From: Palaemon carinicauda
Taxonomy: Eukaryota > Arthropoda > Malacostraca > Decapoda > Palaemonidae
Assembly (NCBI RefSeq): GCF_036898095.1
Contig: NC_090729.1
Span: forward strand, 69,420,224-69,484,223
Reading direction: 5' to 3'
DNA length: 64,000 nt
Part shown: positions 11,093 through 23,281 of the stretch, in pieces
Numbering within the stretch: the first letter of the stretch is position 1
Layout: each line of letters starts with the position of its first letter
The notes under the pieces: model-generated
Databases searched by the model: none
Seen by the model: the letters and a program-made list of their open reading frames with translations, nothing else
Told to the model about the DNA's origin: nothing
Program-made: the position numbers and the translations under genes

Positions 11093-13200
11093 AAAAAATG
11101 TGGAAGTAAAGCGCAAGGTAAGTGAGGCAAAGAGGGCAGCTGACCTGAGGTGGGGTCAGGGATTGGGTCGTTCATATGAAGAGAATAAGAAGTTTTGGAA
11201 AGAAGTGAAGAGAGTAAGGAAGGCTGGATCAAGAATTGGAGAGACAGTGAAAGATGGAAATGGAAGGTTGTTAAAAGGAGAGGAGGCAAGGAAAAGGTGG
11301 GTGGAATATTTTGAAGGTTTACTGAATGTTGAGGATAATAGGGAGGCAGATATAATTGCTGTTGCAGGTGTTGAGGTGCCGGTGATGGGAGATGAGAATG
11401 AGAGAGAGATTACAAGAGAGGAAGTGAGGAGAGCAATATATGAAACGAGAGTAGGAAAAGCGTCTGGTATGGATGGTGTGAGAGCTGAGATGTTGAAGGA
11501 AGGGGGTGTGACTGTACTTTAATGATTGGTGAGATTGCTTAATATGTGTTTTGTGTTATCAATGGTACCAGTAGATTGGGTTTGTGCATGTATTGTACCA
11601 CTATATAAGGATAAGGGAGATGTGCATGAGTTTTGTAATTCAAGAGGTATTAGTTTGTTGAGTGTAGTTGGAAAAGTGTATGGTAGCGTACTGATTAATA
11701 GGATTAAGGATAAAACAGAGAATGCAATCTTAGAAGTACAGGGTGGTTTTAGAAGAGGTAGGGATTGTATGAATCAGATTTTTACAGTTAGGCAGATATG
11801 CGAGAAATATCTAGCAAAAGGTAACGAGGTGTATGTTGCGTTTATGGATCTGGAGAAAGCGTATGATAGGGAAGCAATGTGAAATGTGATAAGGTTATAT
11901 GGAGTTGGTGGAAGGTTGTTGCAAGCAGTGAAAAGTTTCTACAAAGGTAGTAAAGCATGTGTTAGGATAGGAAATGAAGTGAGCAATTGGATTGCGGTGA
12001 GAGTGGGGCTGAGACAGGGATGTGTGATGTCGCCGTGGTTGTTTAACTTGTATGTTCATGGAGAGGTGAGAGAGGTGAATGCTCGAGTGCTTGGTCGAGG
12101 ATTGAAACTGGTAGACGAGAATGACCATGAATGGGATGTAAATCAGTTGTTGTTTGCGGATGATACTGTACTGGTTGCAGACGCAGAAGAGAAGCTTGGC
12201 CGTTTAGTGACAGAATTTGGAAGGGTGTGTGAGAGAAGGAAGTTGAGAGTTAATGTGGGTAAGAGTAAGGTTATGAGATGTACGAGAAGGGAAGGTGGTG
12301 CGAGGTTGAATGTCATGAATGGAGAGTTGCTTGAGGAGGTGGATCAGTTTAAATATTTGGGGTCTGTCGTTGCAGCAAATGGTGGAGTGGAAGCAGATGT
12401 ACGTCAGAGAGTGAATGAAGGATGCATAGTGTTGGGGGCAATTAAGGGAGTAGTAAAAAATAAGAGGGTTGGGCATGAATGTAAAGAGAGTTCTGTATGA
12501 GAAAGCGATTGTACCAACTGTGATGTATGGATTGGAATTGTGGGGAATGACTGTGACGGAGAGACAGAAATTGAATGTGTTTGAGATGAAGTGTCTACGG
12601 AGTATGGCTGGTGTATCTTGAGTAGCTAGGGTTAGGAACGAAGTGGTGAGGGTGAGAACAAGTGTAAGAAATGGTTTAGCAGCTAGAGTGGATATGAATG
12701 TGTTGAGGTGGTTTGGCCATGTTGAGAGAATGGAAAATGGTTGTCTGCTAAAGAAGGTGATGAATGCAAGAGTTGATGGGAGAAGTACAAGAGGAAGGCC
12801 AAGGTTTGGGAGGATGGATGGAGTGAAGAAAGCTCTTGGTGATAGGAGGATAGATGTAAGATAGGCAAGAGCGCGTGCTAGAAATAGGAATGAATGGCGA
12901 GCAATTGTGACGCAGTTCCAGTAAGCCCTGCTGCTTCCTCTGGTGCCTTAGATGACCGCGGAGGTAGCAGCAGTAGTGGATTCAGCGTTATGAAGCTTCA
13001 TCTGTGGTGGATAACGGGGGAGGGTGGGCTTTGGCACTCTAGCAGTACAAGCCGAACACGGTTGAGTCCCTTGTCAGGCTGGGAGGAACGTAGAGAGGAG
13101 AGGTCCCCTTTTTTGTTTCATTTGTTGATGTAAGCTACCCCCCCCCCAAATTGGGGGAAGTGCCTTGGTATATGTGTATATGTATGTATGTATGTATGTA
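11093..13200 (+). mobile_element. RTE-like non-LTR retrotransposon, copy 2 (longest)
   Basis: Contains nearly the whole reverse transcriptase in one frame from 11100 to 12500: the pre-RT helix region, GKASGMDGVRAEML, VPLYKDKGD, motif A region FMDLEKAYDR, RQGCVMSPWLFN, and LLFADDTVLVAD (motif C, 12150..12175). The frame is broken by in-frame stops at 11520..11522 and 11880..11882 (a TGA where family members have Trp). A frameshift lies near 12460 and another stop near 12618. The C-terminal block RWFGHVERMENG lies in a different frame at 12643..12864. The 3' UTR ends in (TATG)n at 13180..13200. The N-terminal endonuclease is missing (5' truncation). Best preserved of the three copies, but non-functional. 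Confidence 0.88.
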
Positions 13201-13520
13201 TTCCAGCTGTTACCAAGTTGTGGAATGATCTTCCTAATCTGGTTGTTAAATCAGTAGAACTTCAAAAGTTCAAACTCGCAGCAAATGTTTTTATGTTGAA
13301 CAGGCTTACATTAGTCCTTGTATAGTTTATATTTTACAGTTTATATATCAAATATCTGTTTTAATGTTAATGTTTTTAAAATATTTTATTTTAATTTTCA
13401 TTACTTCTTATATCGTTTAGTTATTTCTTTTCCTCACTGGGCTATATTTCCCTGTTGGAGCCCTTAGGTTTTTAGTATCTGGCTTTTCCAACAAGGGTTG
13501 TAGCTTAGCTAGTAATAATA
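13201..13520 (+). mobile_element. Non-LTR retroelement 3' end (WNDLP ORF end plus (TAA)n tail)
   Basis: Begins directly at the TATG tail of the preceding element. The plus strand encodes LWNDLPNLVVKSVELQKFK, the usual C-terminus of jockey/CR1-like decapod elements. A 3' UTR follows with the motif 'cactgggctatatttccctg', ending in TAATAATAAT. 5'-truncated. Confidence 0.75.
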
Positions 13521-13599
13521 ATGATAGTAATCAGAAACACAAAGGAAGATGGACATAGGAAATTTTACCTTTTATGCTTTATATAGTTAAATGACAGAG

Positions 13600-14570
13600 T
13601 TTTTGAAGGATATGTGAGAAGGGAAGTTTCAAGTAAACGTGGGTAAGAATAATGTTTTGGGGTGCACAAAAACTGAGGGTTGAGCTAGATTGAATGTCGT
13701 GTTAAATGGAGAGTTACTAGAGGAAGTAGAGCAGTTTAAGTACTTGGGTTCTGTTGGTGCTGCAAATGGTGGTGTGAAAGCAGATCTATGTTAAAGAGTG
13801 AATGAAAGATGCAAGGTGTCGGGAGTGGTGAAGGACAAGGTAAAGAAGAGAGGATTAGGAATAAATGAAAAGAGAGTTCTGTATGAGAAAGTGACTAACT
13901 ATACCAACTGTGATGTATGGATCTGAGTTGTGGGGAATAAAAGTGACGAAGAGACAGAAATTGAATGTGTTCGAGATGAAGATTCTGAGGAGTATGAGCA
14001 GTATATCTCAGTTGGATAGGGTTAGGAACGAACTAGTAAGAATGAGAATGGGTGTAAGAAATAAATAAGTAGCTAGAGTGGATATGAATGTACTGAGGTG
14101 GTTTGGCCATGTAGAAAGAATAGAAAATGGTCATCTGCTGAAGAAGGTGATGAATGCAAGAGTTGATGGGAGAAGTGCAAGAGGAAGACCACGGTTTAGG
14201 TAGATGGATGAAGAAAACCCTAGGTGAGAGGAGGATAGATGTGAACGAGGCAAAAGAGCATGCTAGGAATTGAAATGAAGGGCAAGCGATTGTGACGCAA
14301 TTCCGATATGCCATGCTACTACCTCAAGTCACCTTATGGTGACCACTAAAGTAGAGGCAGTAGAGGAGTCAGCAAATGAAGCTTCATTTATTGTGGAAGA
14401 TAGGGGGAGGGTGGCCTGTGGCACCCTAGCAGTACCAACTAAACTGCTGAGTCCATCGTCAGACAGGGAGGGCTGAGTCCATCACACACAAGGAGGAACA
14501 AAGAGAAAAAATCCCCCTTTCATTTCTCTTGATGTTTATTACCCACCAAAATTGTGGGCACTGCCATGGT
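13600..14570 (+). mobile_element. RTE-like non-LTR retrotransposon, copy 3 (most decayed)
   Basis: Nucleotide similarity to 12230..13160 is clear over the whole stretch (for example the KYLGSV coding segment at 13735 and the RWFGHVER segment at 14095), but with many stops and frameshifts and no usable frame. Its 3' end carries the same TTGTGGGCACTGCC-type block near 14550. Same orientation as copy 2 and separated from it only by the WNDLP tail. Confidence 0.8.
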
Positions 14571-16929
14571 AGGTAAGTAGATAGAATAATTAAGTAACAT
14601 AAATAGAATTAGAGAAATAATATTGGGCAGACTCATGAAGTACAAGAACAATAATCCAAGTAAAATCTTAGATGTCTGCTTATCAAGGAAAACCTTACGG
14701 CACCTGAATTATAATATTACTGTACTACCTTAACGAATGCTGTAACCAAGAATGCACAACTAATTTTATTGTCTTTAAAATGTAAAAAAAAAAAAATCCT
14801 GGTTTGGCATTGCATCTATCTTCACTTGTAACACTGTCCAAATACACTAAAATGCCTGATAGAACAAAAACAATCTTAAAATTAAATTTACTACTGTACT
14901 TAAAAACTTATCAAGTAGTCATCATGTAATTGTTGATGCCCCAGGTAATTTTCATTAAGATAATATTAAATGCTGCTTAAATGATTATGAATTCTAGTGA
15001 TGCAAATATTATTTTCATACACAATAATATAACATTAAAATAATTTTAAATACAATATTAACCTAAAACAAACATTGTTTATAGTCACTACAATATCTCT
15101 ATAGAACTTAGATCATGGGAATGAACCTCTTCAATCCAGAAACTATGAAAAATTTGAACAGAGGCATAAATAGTAATACACACACTAGCATGAAAAAATA
15201 CACACCCTAACATTAAAAAAAATACACATCCTCAAATAGTCCTCAGTAAATTGCTCTACAGTTTGCATCAGTCTGCACATATTTTAAAAATACATGAAAA
15301 TCGCACAAATACCTAAAGCTCACCAAAGGTATAACTAACCTGAAGGAATTCTACGGAACTCCTTTTTTTGAAGTTTGTGTGAACACATACAAATCTGAAA
15401 AATCTGGCAAATAGTTTGCATTTTGTATAAACTGTTCCCTAGGAAAGGAAAAAACAATTCATGTGTCTAACAGCAATGTGCTGGTTTGGAGTAACAATGC
15501 ACACAAATATCTTATCACTGTGGGAAGACATCATATGTTATAACTGTTACTTGCCAGATATTACCAATTCTAAATGCCAGTTCTTATTCATGAAACAATA
15601 ACAAGGTGCTTGACTTGGGTAATTTCTCTTATGACAATTTTGATAGATATTTCATAGAAGAAAAGTTAAAGTGTTGGTAAATACTATTAAACCAAGGTGA
15701 TATTTTCAAAACAGCCAATAAGATTAGATTTTAGATTGAAATTTTTAAAAAGAAATTATTTGTAGATCAACTTGTTTTTCTGAATTACTCTCCAATCAAA
15801 AGAAAAATTATAGATATACAGTACATAGAGTATTGTGCTTAAAACATACAAACTGTATCAATCCTAATAAAAATATAACCTTCTGAGTTCTTTCAACTTT
15901 ACTTTAAAAGGATTAATACAATGGATTAAAATTATGAGAAAGTCAGATTTGTAACAATAACACTTCAGACGTCCACTACCAATATTTAAAGATATTTGTC
16001 TACATATAATGAGAATATCAAAATATTTTTTGCCAAAGCAAATTGAGCATTAATCATTACCATTGAAATAATGGATGGTTTGTATCTAAGAAAGCTTTGT
16101 GGTTTGAATGCTGTGAAACACACAATTATTTTTATAGCTCTCAAGGCCCCCCCCCCCCTAAATACAGCAGGGAAAGAAGCTGAGACCATTCTGCTAAATA
16201 CATAGGAAAGATGAATGTTGATCATTGCCTGTTACCAGTGTGTAGTGGTCTGTGATGCTGCTCTATATTCATGTTATCTTGCCTTTTAACTAGAAGTATG
16301 CTACTGTGTTGTTAGTCTAAATAACACAAGAATGAGTGGTTTTTATTTGTGATAAGTAATAAACAGTTCGTGGAAGGGATGTAAACAAATGCATTATAAG
16401 GCCACTGTCTATTGCTCGTGTTCGGCAGTCAACCCTGTAAAGGTGATGACTGTTTTGTGTCTGTGTTCAAAGTAACGAGGAAGAATCTCATTATATGAGA
16501 TTGTGTCATAGACATTAATGGTTCACAGTAGCGATTGAAATGGAATGGGACTGTGTTCGAGTTTAGAATGAACGGTTCCAGAATTATCAAAACCCCTTCC
16601 AAGAATGAGAAATTTAGACACTACTGTGTTTGGACAGAAAAGTTTCGATGACAACAGAACCTTATCACAGTGCAGGATTACAATTGGAGATTTTCTAGAC
16701 ATTGTTATTGTGGGCCCGCAGAGGCCTACATGACATCGTATGCGGCCATACTGTTCAAAATTTAGGAATGTTTAAGTAACTTTGCAGCCTAATGGTAGAC
16801 TGGATATTTATAAGGACAGTATTGATTTAGGGAAAATTATTGCAATACAGTATTTTTCCAGTTATATGTTCTTTATAGATGGTTCATTAGATAGTAAGTG
16901 TTCAAGTTTATTACTGATCATTACAGATG
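14571..16929. other. Intronic sequence, no gene seen
   Basis: AT-rich with short homopolymers, including a C9-10 run near 16148. No open frame above 80 codons and no recognised repeat. Confidence 0.5.
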
Positions 16930-17563
16930 TCATAAAACCAGTGTTGCGGGGTTCTCCTTTAAGCTTAGCGTAGGAGTAGTGTTTTTTGGTTAAGATAATT
17001 GGACCACTCAGGCAATACACAAGGTTGAATTTATCATGTACTAAAACATGTAGATGTAAGTAGTATAGCGTTGGGAAATTATCTGGAATGATATACTGTA
17101 GATGTATTTTTTTTCATTTCAAATAAATAATTTTCTTATTTTTATGAAGACAGCAGTTCATTCCAGTTCCTTTCACTGTGGTGTCCCCTTCTCAGCCATT
17201 TTTTTTCTCTTAGTAGAAGTTTTTTCAAATCTTTCTAATAAGTTATTTATCATAATTTTTTACCTCCCACACTGTATCCTGTTGTCAGATTTAAAAAAAT
17301 TATAATGTTTTCCTTTCACCTAATGTTCTAATTTTACTTAAATCTAGCAAGATTAAGGCAGAGCGAAGCAATGGGGGAAGTAAGATTCTAGCTGGGTCCC
17401 CTTGCCCACTATAAATCAGGGGTGGTGCCCAAAGCTCCGTTCTCTTGACCTTTTACCTAGATTTTTGGGTATTCCACCGTTGTATATTTTTTGTGTAGTG
17501 AACGTTGGGGTGTGGTCGGCATTCGGGTGCTACCTCTGGCCACAGTACGCAAACCACTACACC
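16930..17563 (+). repeat. Dispersed repeat U, copy 1
   Basis: Shares several collinear blocks with 51530..52494: a block starting 'gttgcggggttctcctttaag', one around 'tttttatgaagacag', and a well-conserved final 200 bp ending GCAAACCACTACA. A third, inverted copy of the end lies at 55030..55220. No protein is encoded. Copy 2 begins TG and ends CA, so an LTR-like origin is possible (inferred). Confidence 0.65.
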
Positions 17564-20149
17564 ATGGATAAACAGTTTCCAAAACCCTTAAAACCATAAT
17601 CATCCCCTAATTGTTGGCTGTTTGCAAGTTGCATAAAAGATCAAACATTAAAAATGGCCAAAACATTAAATAAAAATAAAACAAATAACATTCCTTATTG
17701 GAGCCTGGGCAGGGACAAAAAGCAGGATCTACCAGAGCAAACCCCAATAAATTTTCAATAAAGCATGTAAAATTATCACCACAAATAACTGTTATAGATA
17801 AAATTATGAAATTATAATAGTTCTTATGAGGGATTTCAGTGTGCTTTGATTTTTACCAATCTATGTTTATGGTAATAGATTTTAATATGGAATTACATAT
17901 GTTTTATTCTCTGTTAAAGTTGTACAAATTTAATATGATCCAGTAATAAGATTTAAACATTACATTGAATATATTATTTTATTTTGTTGTAATCTAAATC
18001 CAATATATGAAACTTAGATATGATGTTCCTTTAACATCAATTTTGAATGTAACTCATGAAAAAGGGCATACATCACAAAAGGAAACAGAAGTTGAATGAA
18101 ATTATGAAATTAAAAATAAAATAGGAAAATTTAAACAAACAAGAGGCAGTCAAAGCACAGTAAAAAAAAAGTATCTGCAAACCATCAAGTTTGCTTTCTT
18201 AAAAAAAGCATTGAGTGCTGTGATAGTGATTTTTTATGCTTTAAGCTTCATTAAAAACCATTTAATTTTATCGCCAACCTTTATAGCATTTACGATTTTC
18301 AGGGGGTCCACATCCTGGTTGTATATTTGACCAAACATTTAAATAATTAAAAAGAGCAAAACTTTTATTCATCTTATATTATTAAATTAACTGAAGATGT
18401 ATGATAAAATGTCTCTCAACAATATGTCAATAAGCACTGCTAGTTTTGAAATTGTCTGAACTGAAAGCTACCAGACAAGATTTTTTGTACTTTCTGAAGT
18501 AAGAAGTCAACTGTTTCCTTCCTAGATGTGTGACAAAGACTAAATGAGTGACATAAGCTATTAGCAACAAGGTCTTTCAGATTCAATGACATGTATGTAT
18601 TTTTTATATCTTTAATTGGATAAAGGCCGAAGTATACCATTGTCTCCCGGAGTTAAGTCAGAACGGGGTGATATGGGAAGTACAGTAGTTATGTGATGCC
18701 ATCAACATACCCAGCAGCCATGCTTTAGCAATAATGTCTTGGGAAAAGGAGAGAGCCACACTAACATACTGATATTATTGCCATTAGCCAATAATACATG
18801 CAATTGCTGATGTGCCTGATAGAAGAAAAATGTTAGGTAGAGGGCCATTTAGCTTGAAAATTCAAAAGATGTCTTCTAAAATAAAATTTGTTGGGTAACT
18901 ACACTGAATAAAAGGTGCCCCCTTTCTTCAGTTCTAAGTGAGAAATTCAATTTCTTAGTGGTTCACATATTCCAAGCTTCTTGTAAGAACACTGTAATAG
19001 CATAATGGTGAAAAGTAACATTATGTATCCTACTACAGTGAATTAAATGCAACAACAGCAGCAGAAGGAAAGGATATTTGCATCTAATATCACCTGAAAC
19101 AGAACTCTGTTGGCATGAAAGGCTTTTATTTAGGAAGCCCCTCTCTGGAAGAAGACAGGCCAAAGGTTTAAAAGATCATTAGACCAAAAGACACCTCCAA
19201 AAATTAAGTGCCAGAAGATCAGTGTACCAACCCCATCTGTGAAACTCTTTTAAGATATTTCTTTGTTGAAAAGAAATAGTTTTTTAAGAGATTGAATTTA
19301 CGAAGGTCATAAACACCCATACCATCTAGAAAATATAACTCAGCATCCAACATTTGGGAATGAGACCAGCATACGTGGAACTTCATAAATGCAACAGAAA
19401 TCTAACCCAGGAGAAAAGAAAAATTATCTATGAACAGCCATTTAAGCCTTGCTCCTCCTTGAATGCTTGTGATTTTATCTTTACTCATATTTCAGTCTAC
19501 ACACACTTTACTTGCATTTAAAGATGGGAATGTTTTCTCTTGAATAAAAGAGGACTTGAAATGTATTCTTGCTTTTCTCCAAACTCTTCTTGTATACTTC
19601 GTGTATACAGTATATGTTCCAGTTTTCTACACTTGCCCCTGGTTTTGTTGACGTCCTTCAACCTGTACTACTACTCGTACCTCTCTCGCCAAGGCTCACT
19701 TATAGTGTGCACTCATTTCTCTTTTATAGTAGGGACCACAAATGCTTCAACTTTTGCTCTCCTTTCCCCACTCTCTCTCCATTCTGATACACAATTCACT
19801 TTAAGGGTGTTCTAATGCTCCTTAAAAGCAATATTTTTTTTTTTTTAAACTCGTAGTTGATCTGTTGCCAAAGGGCCAATGTAATGAGATCTGTGCATGA
19901 CAATAATATGTACACGCCCCTTTTCCAAGAATAAGGAAAAATTTTCACTCCTTTTCAAAGAATAAGGAAAAATTTTCACGGGAAGGATAGAGAAACTATT
20001 AATACTTAATGCACAGGTGGGTGGAAAATAAAACAAAATTTAAAATAAAAAAGAAAAAAAATGCACAAGTTAAGTTTATAATTGAAACAGCTTGAACGCT
20101 CCCTACCTTTAAAATCTTAAGAACCCCAAGAAACTTATCTTCAACTTAC
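17564..20149. other. Intronic sequence, no gene seen
   Basis: Long AT-rich stretch of the 12.7-kb VPS11 intron. A short direct duplication lies at 19920..19980. No recognisable coding sequence. Confidence 0.5.
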
Positions 20150-20266
20150 CAGTACTTTTAACTATAGTTCTTGAAATGTCACTTGTACTCCTTGGCCTCA
20201 AACTGGAATCTGCTACATCATCACTTACTACTATTTGTGGATTTTGTTTGAGTTCTTCCTTCCTCT
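20150..20266 (-). CDS. VPS11: VPS11, exon linking the post-RING region to the tail
   Basis: Acceptor AG at 20268..20267 follows a pyrimidine-containing stretch; the donor is GTAAGT at 20149..20144. The exon completes a Glu codon split with the previous exon and encodes RKEELKQNPQ...SRTIVKST, 38 further residues, before ending in phase 1. The peptide is polar and serine-rich, with no domain I recognise, and marks where the protein departs from the vertebrate VPS11 C-terminus. It is assigned by matching phase on both sides and by good splice sites. Confidence 0.78.
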
Positions 20267-20469
20267 CTAAAGATAACAAATAAATATTCTATATAAAAGA
20301 CAATATGCACAAAATATTCCCTTGATTAATAGTATGCAGTACTGTACTTTCAATTAATTCTAATACGTAACTATACGAGCAATTACATCAAGCTCCCATG
20401 CAAATGACTATCTTAAGGTACCGTTCTTTCTTGAGTAATAAGGTTTATAAATCATCAATGAACATTAAT

Positions 20470-20755
20470 GACTTCAGAGTTTGTTTTTTATGATCTACTG
20501 TGTACATAAGCAGTAACAATCCTGCCAAATAAATATTCAGTAACATAAAATAATGGAGAGATGATAGCTAAGCTTTTAACTTTTATATTATAACTCTGGT
20601 GCATACATTATAAGGACTTCAGAGTTTGTATTCCATGATCTACGGTGTACACTAGCAGTGACAATGCTGCCAAAATCAATATGCAGTAACATAAAGTAAA
20701 GGAAAGATGATAGCTAAGCTTTTTACTTTTGTATTATAATTCTGGTACATACATT
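20470..20755. repeat. Tandem duplication, 2 x ~140 bp
   Basis: Two adjacent copies begin near 'gacttcagagtttgt' at 20472 and 20615 and share most of the unit, including 'gatgatagctaagctttt'. Intronic. Confidence 0.85.
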
Positions 20756-21900
20756 ATATAAATTAGTTTTTCTATAAATCCACAGATACGTGCACTTCTT
20801 AAATCATGAAAAAGGAAAAATTACTAAGATAAGTTTATAAAAGTTTTAATTTTCTTCTCAGAAATAAAACATGTGTATTACTGCTAGGCTATTGTATTGA
20901 TATTTTTCAAGAATACAAACTCTATAAAATCTTCTCAAGATGTAAAAGGCAAATAACTGATTCTACATATAAACATTTTCTGAAATTGGTTGAGAACCAG
21001 TTTAGTATTTGAAAAATCCCACAGCAAACGGGTTATTATACATAGTTCACAGGAGTCATGGCAATTTGCATGTACTGTACTTCAAATAAGAAAATAGGCA
21101 CAGATAACTAGAGGGGGCACTCAGTAGAGAGCATGCCTTTCCCACACCAAACAGTCTCATTTCTTATTTGGCTTTTAACTCCACTGCATATTTGTACTTC
21201 AACGTATCTTATTCAAAATCTAGAGGATTTGTCCATCGGTCATACCTACAAAGTTTTGTTGAAATTGTTTCAACAGTTTTAGCATAATGTTGTTAACAAT
21301 AAAAAATAAACTAACAAAATATTTGCCATTTACTTGACATTGCAATTATTTTCAAAGTACTGCTGCATCTGCATACATGTACTGTACTGTACTTTCATGT
21401 ACTTTATCCAAAATGTTACAGATTCATCCTTCGGTCATACCCAACATGACTACCAAGTTTGGTCAAAATCAGTACAGTAGTTTCTGTGTAGTTTCTCACA
21501 AAAAAAGAAAAGAAAATAATTTGGCAAAGGCAAACATGCAAAACATCTCAGTACACAACATGCTCATTACTGTGTTAAATTATAGATTACATACTTTACT
21601 ATGTAATAATGATCCTGTTTCAGAAAAATTCTAAACAGTACTCACATGCAAACACAAAAATCCTGTTTCAAAAATTCTACATAGCACAGAATTCTAATGG
21701 AGACCAAGTCTTTCAGCTGCTCTATCAGAGGGTAGACTACCTGGCATTCAAGCCAATCACCTGGTTAATCCCTCTATACAAGACCCTGTACACAACACTC
21801 ATAGCACTGTTAAAAAAACTCTTTGTAACATCCATTTGGCTTGAAGCTCCAACACTTTACCCTTATGCTTAGTCTAGAAATCATGCTTAGGCTTAATCAA

Positions 21901-22060
21901 GAAGTCATTCATAAGGATTGGATTACCTACATTTCTCATGAAAAACTAATTAAGAAGTCATTCATAAGGATTGGATTACCTGCATTCCGCATGAAAAACT
22001 AATTAAAAAGTCATTCATAAAGATCGGAATACCTGCATTTCACATGAAAAACTGAGTCCA
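21901..22060. repeat. Tandem repeat, 3 x ~54 bp
   Basis: The unit begins 'aagtcattcataaggattgg' and ends 'catgaaaaactaattaa'. Three consecutive copies start near 21902, 21955 and 22009, the last more diverged. Intronic. Confidence 0.88.
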
Positions 22061-22787
22061 TACCAGCAAAATAAAATACCTATACTCAAAATAACTTCTG
22101 CAAAAATTACAGCAAGAAAAAAAAAGCAATTACTCGGCCAGTAGAATAAGTATAAATGTAACCCTTAATGTAAATAGCCTACTATCATATGAGACCTAAA
22201 TTCATTAATGTTAGAATTCTTTAAATAATGCAAAGCTTTCACTTACAATTCCAACTTTAAAGTTACCTTTTTTACAACACACCAAATCCATCACTTTGAT
22301 ACCCAATCAGTCAGATTAATAGAAGAAAACTATCGGATCAAAGGTTACAGCTGAAGGCCAATGTATTCGACATACAATATAGTTCACAGAACTACAATGG
22401 AAAGCACACAGCTTTTAAAGTTAAGATTAGATCTCTGATTTCCTGCATTTTCTATCCTATTTGTTCAGGATTCTACATTTCAAGAGAATTAAGCAATCCT
22501 AAAAAACTGGGGACAAAACTTTATGCCATGAGCCAAATATAAACGTGATAAAAATTGCTATCATAGAATAATTTTCTACCTTAAGAACCTCAAAAGAAAG
22601 AACAGTACCAAGTACAAAGCAAAAACTGTGCATGCTAAGTGTCTACAAAATGGGAATCATACACCACAATAAAGTGCAGTAATGTAGAGCACAATGCAAA
22701 ATGCAGTAATAAATGCATCTAATGAAAGCTTAATATAGCTATATCAAACCAAAGAATGCATAAAAACCAAGTACATTTCAAATTTAC

Positions 22788-22938
22788 CTTTGGTTGTATT
22801 TAGTGGTGGATACATAGCTGCTAGAGACTGGTGTTGTGTGAATACCCCTCGTCCCAAATAATCAGCAACTATAGAAAATGTGTCTGTTGTTCTCTCCATG
22901 TGTTCATGAAACTGGTCATGCTGGCTACGGTGAGTTTC
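22788..22938 (-). CDS. VPS11: VPS11, post-RING exon
   Basis: Acceptor AG at 22940..22939, donor GTAAAT at 22787..22782. It encodes ETHRSQHDQFHEHM, then DTFSIVADYLGRGVF, then a short linker; 50 codons plus one base. The block around HDQFxxxM and FSxxADYxGRGVF closely matches the segment that follows the RING in VPS11 of other animals, which is the main evidence for the family. Phase 0 at the start matches the RING exon; phase 1 at the end matches the next exon. Introns of 2.4 and 2.5 kb flank it. Confidence 0.93.
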
Positions 22939-23281
22939 CTGGAATCAAAGGCAAAAACATTAAATTCTGTACAACTCTAAAATCCTGTAAAAGTGTTCCA
23001 ATGCCAATTCATGATAGGAATAAAAAAATCATTAGATTCTCTAAGTACCGGTATATGTAGGAGAGTAAAACAATTTAACATAAAAGGTATCATAAGGACA
23101 TGAGAAGATTAGCAAAGCACGGGAAAAGCAGAGTAACAAATTGCAAGCAATTCATTTTGCAGATTACAAACCATCAAGCATACAAAATTATATAACCAAG
23201 TGACCATTTATTCATCAATCTATAGCGAGAATTGCCTATATCCAGCAAAACGCAAGTGAAACGGAGGCCAGACAACAAGTA

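Noticed and set aside
19540..19815. Plus-strand 91-codon frame as a small secreted or membrane protein
   Set aside because: No signal of conservation, no splice context and a low-complexity Leu/Phe composition typical of T-rich intron sequence.
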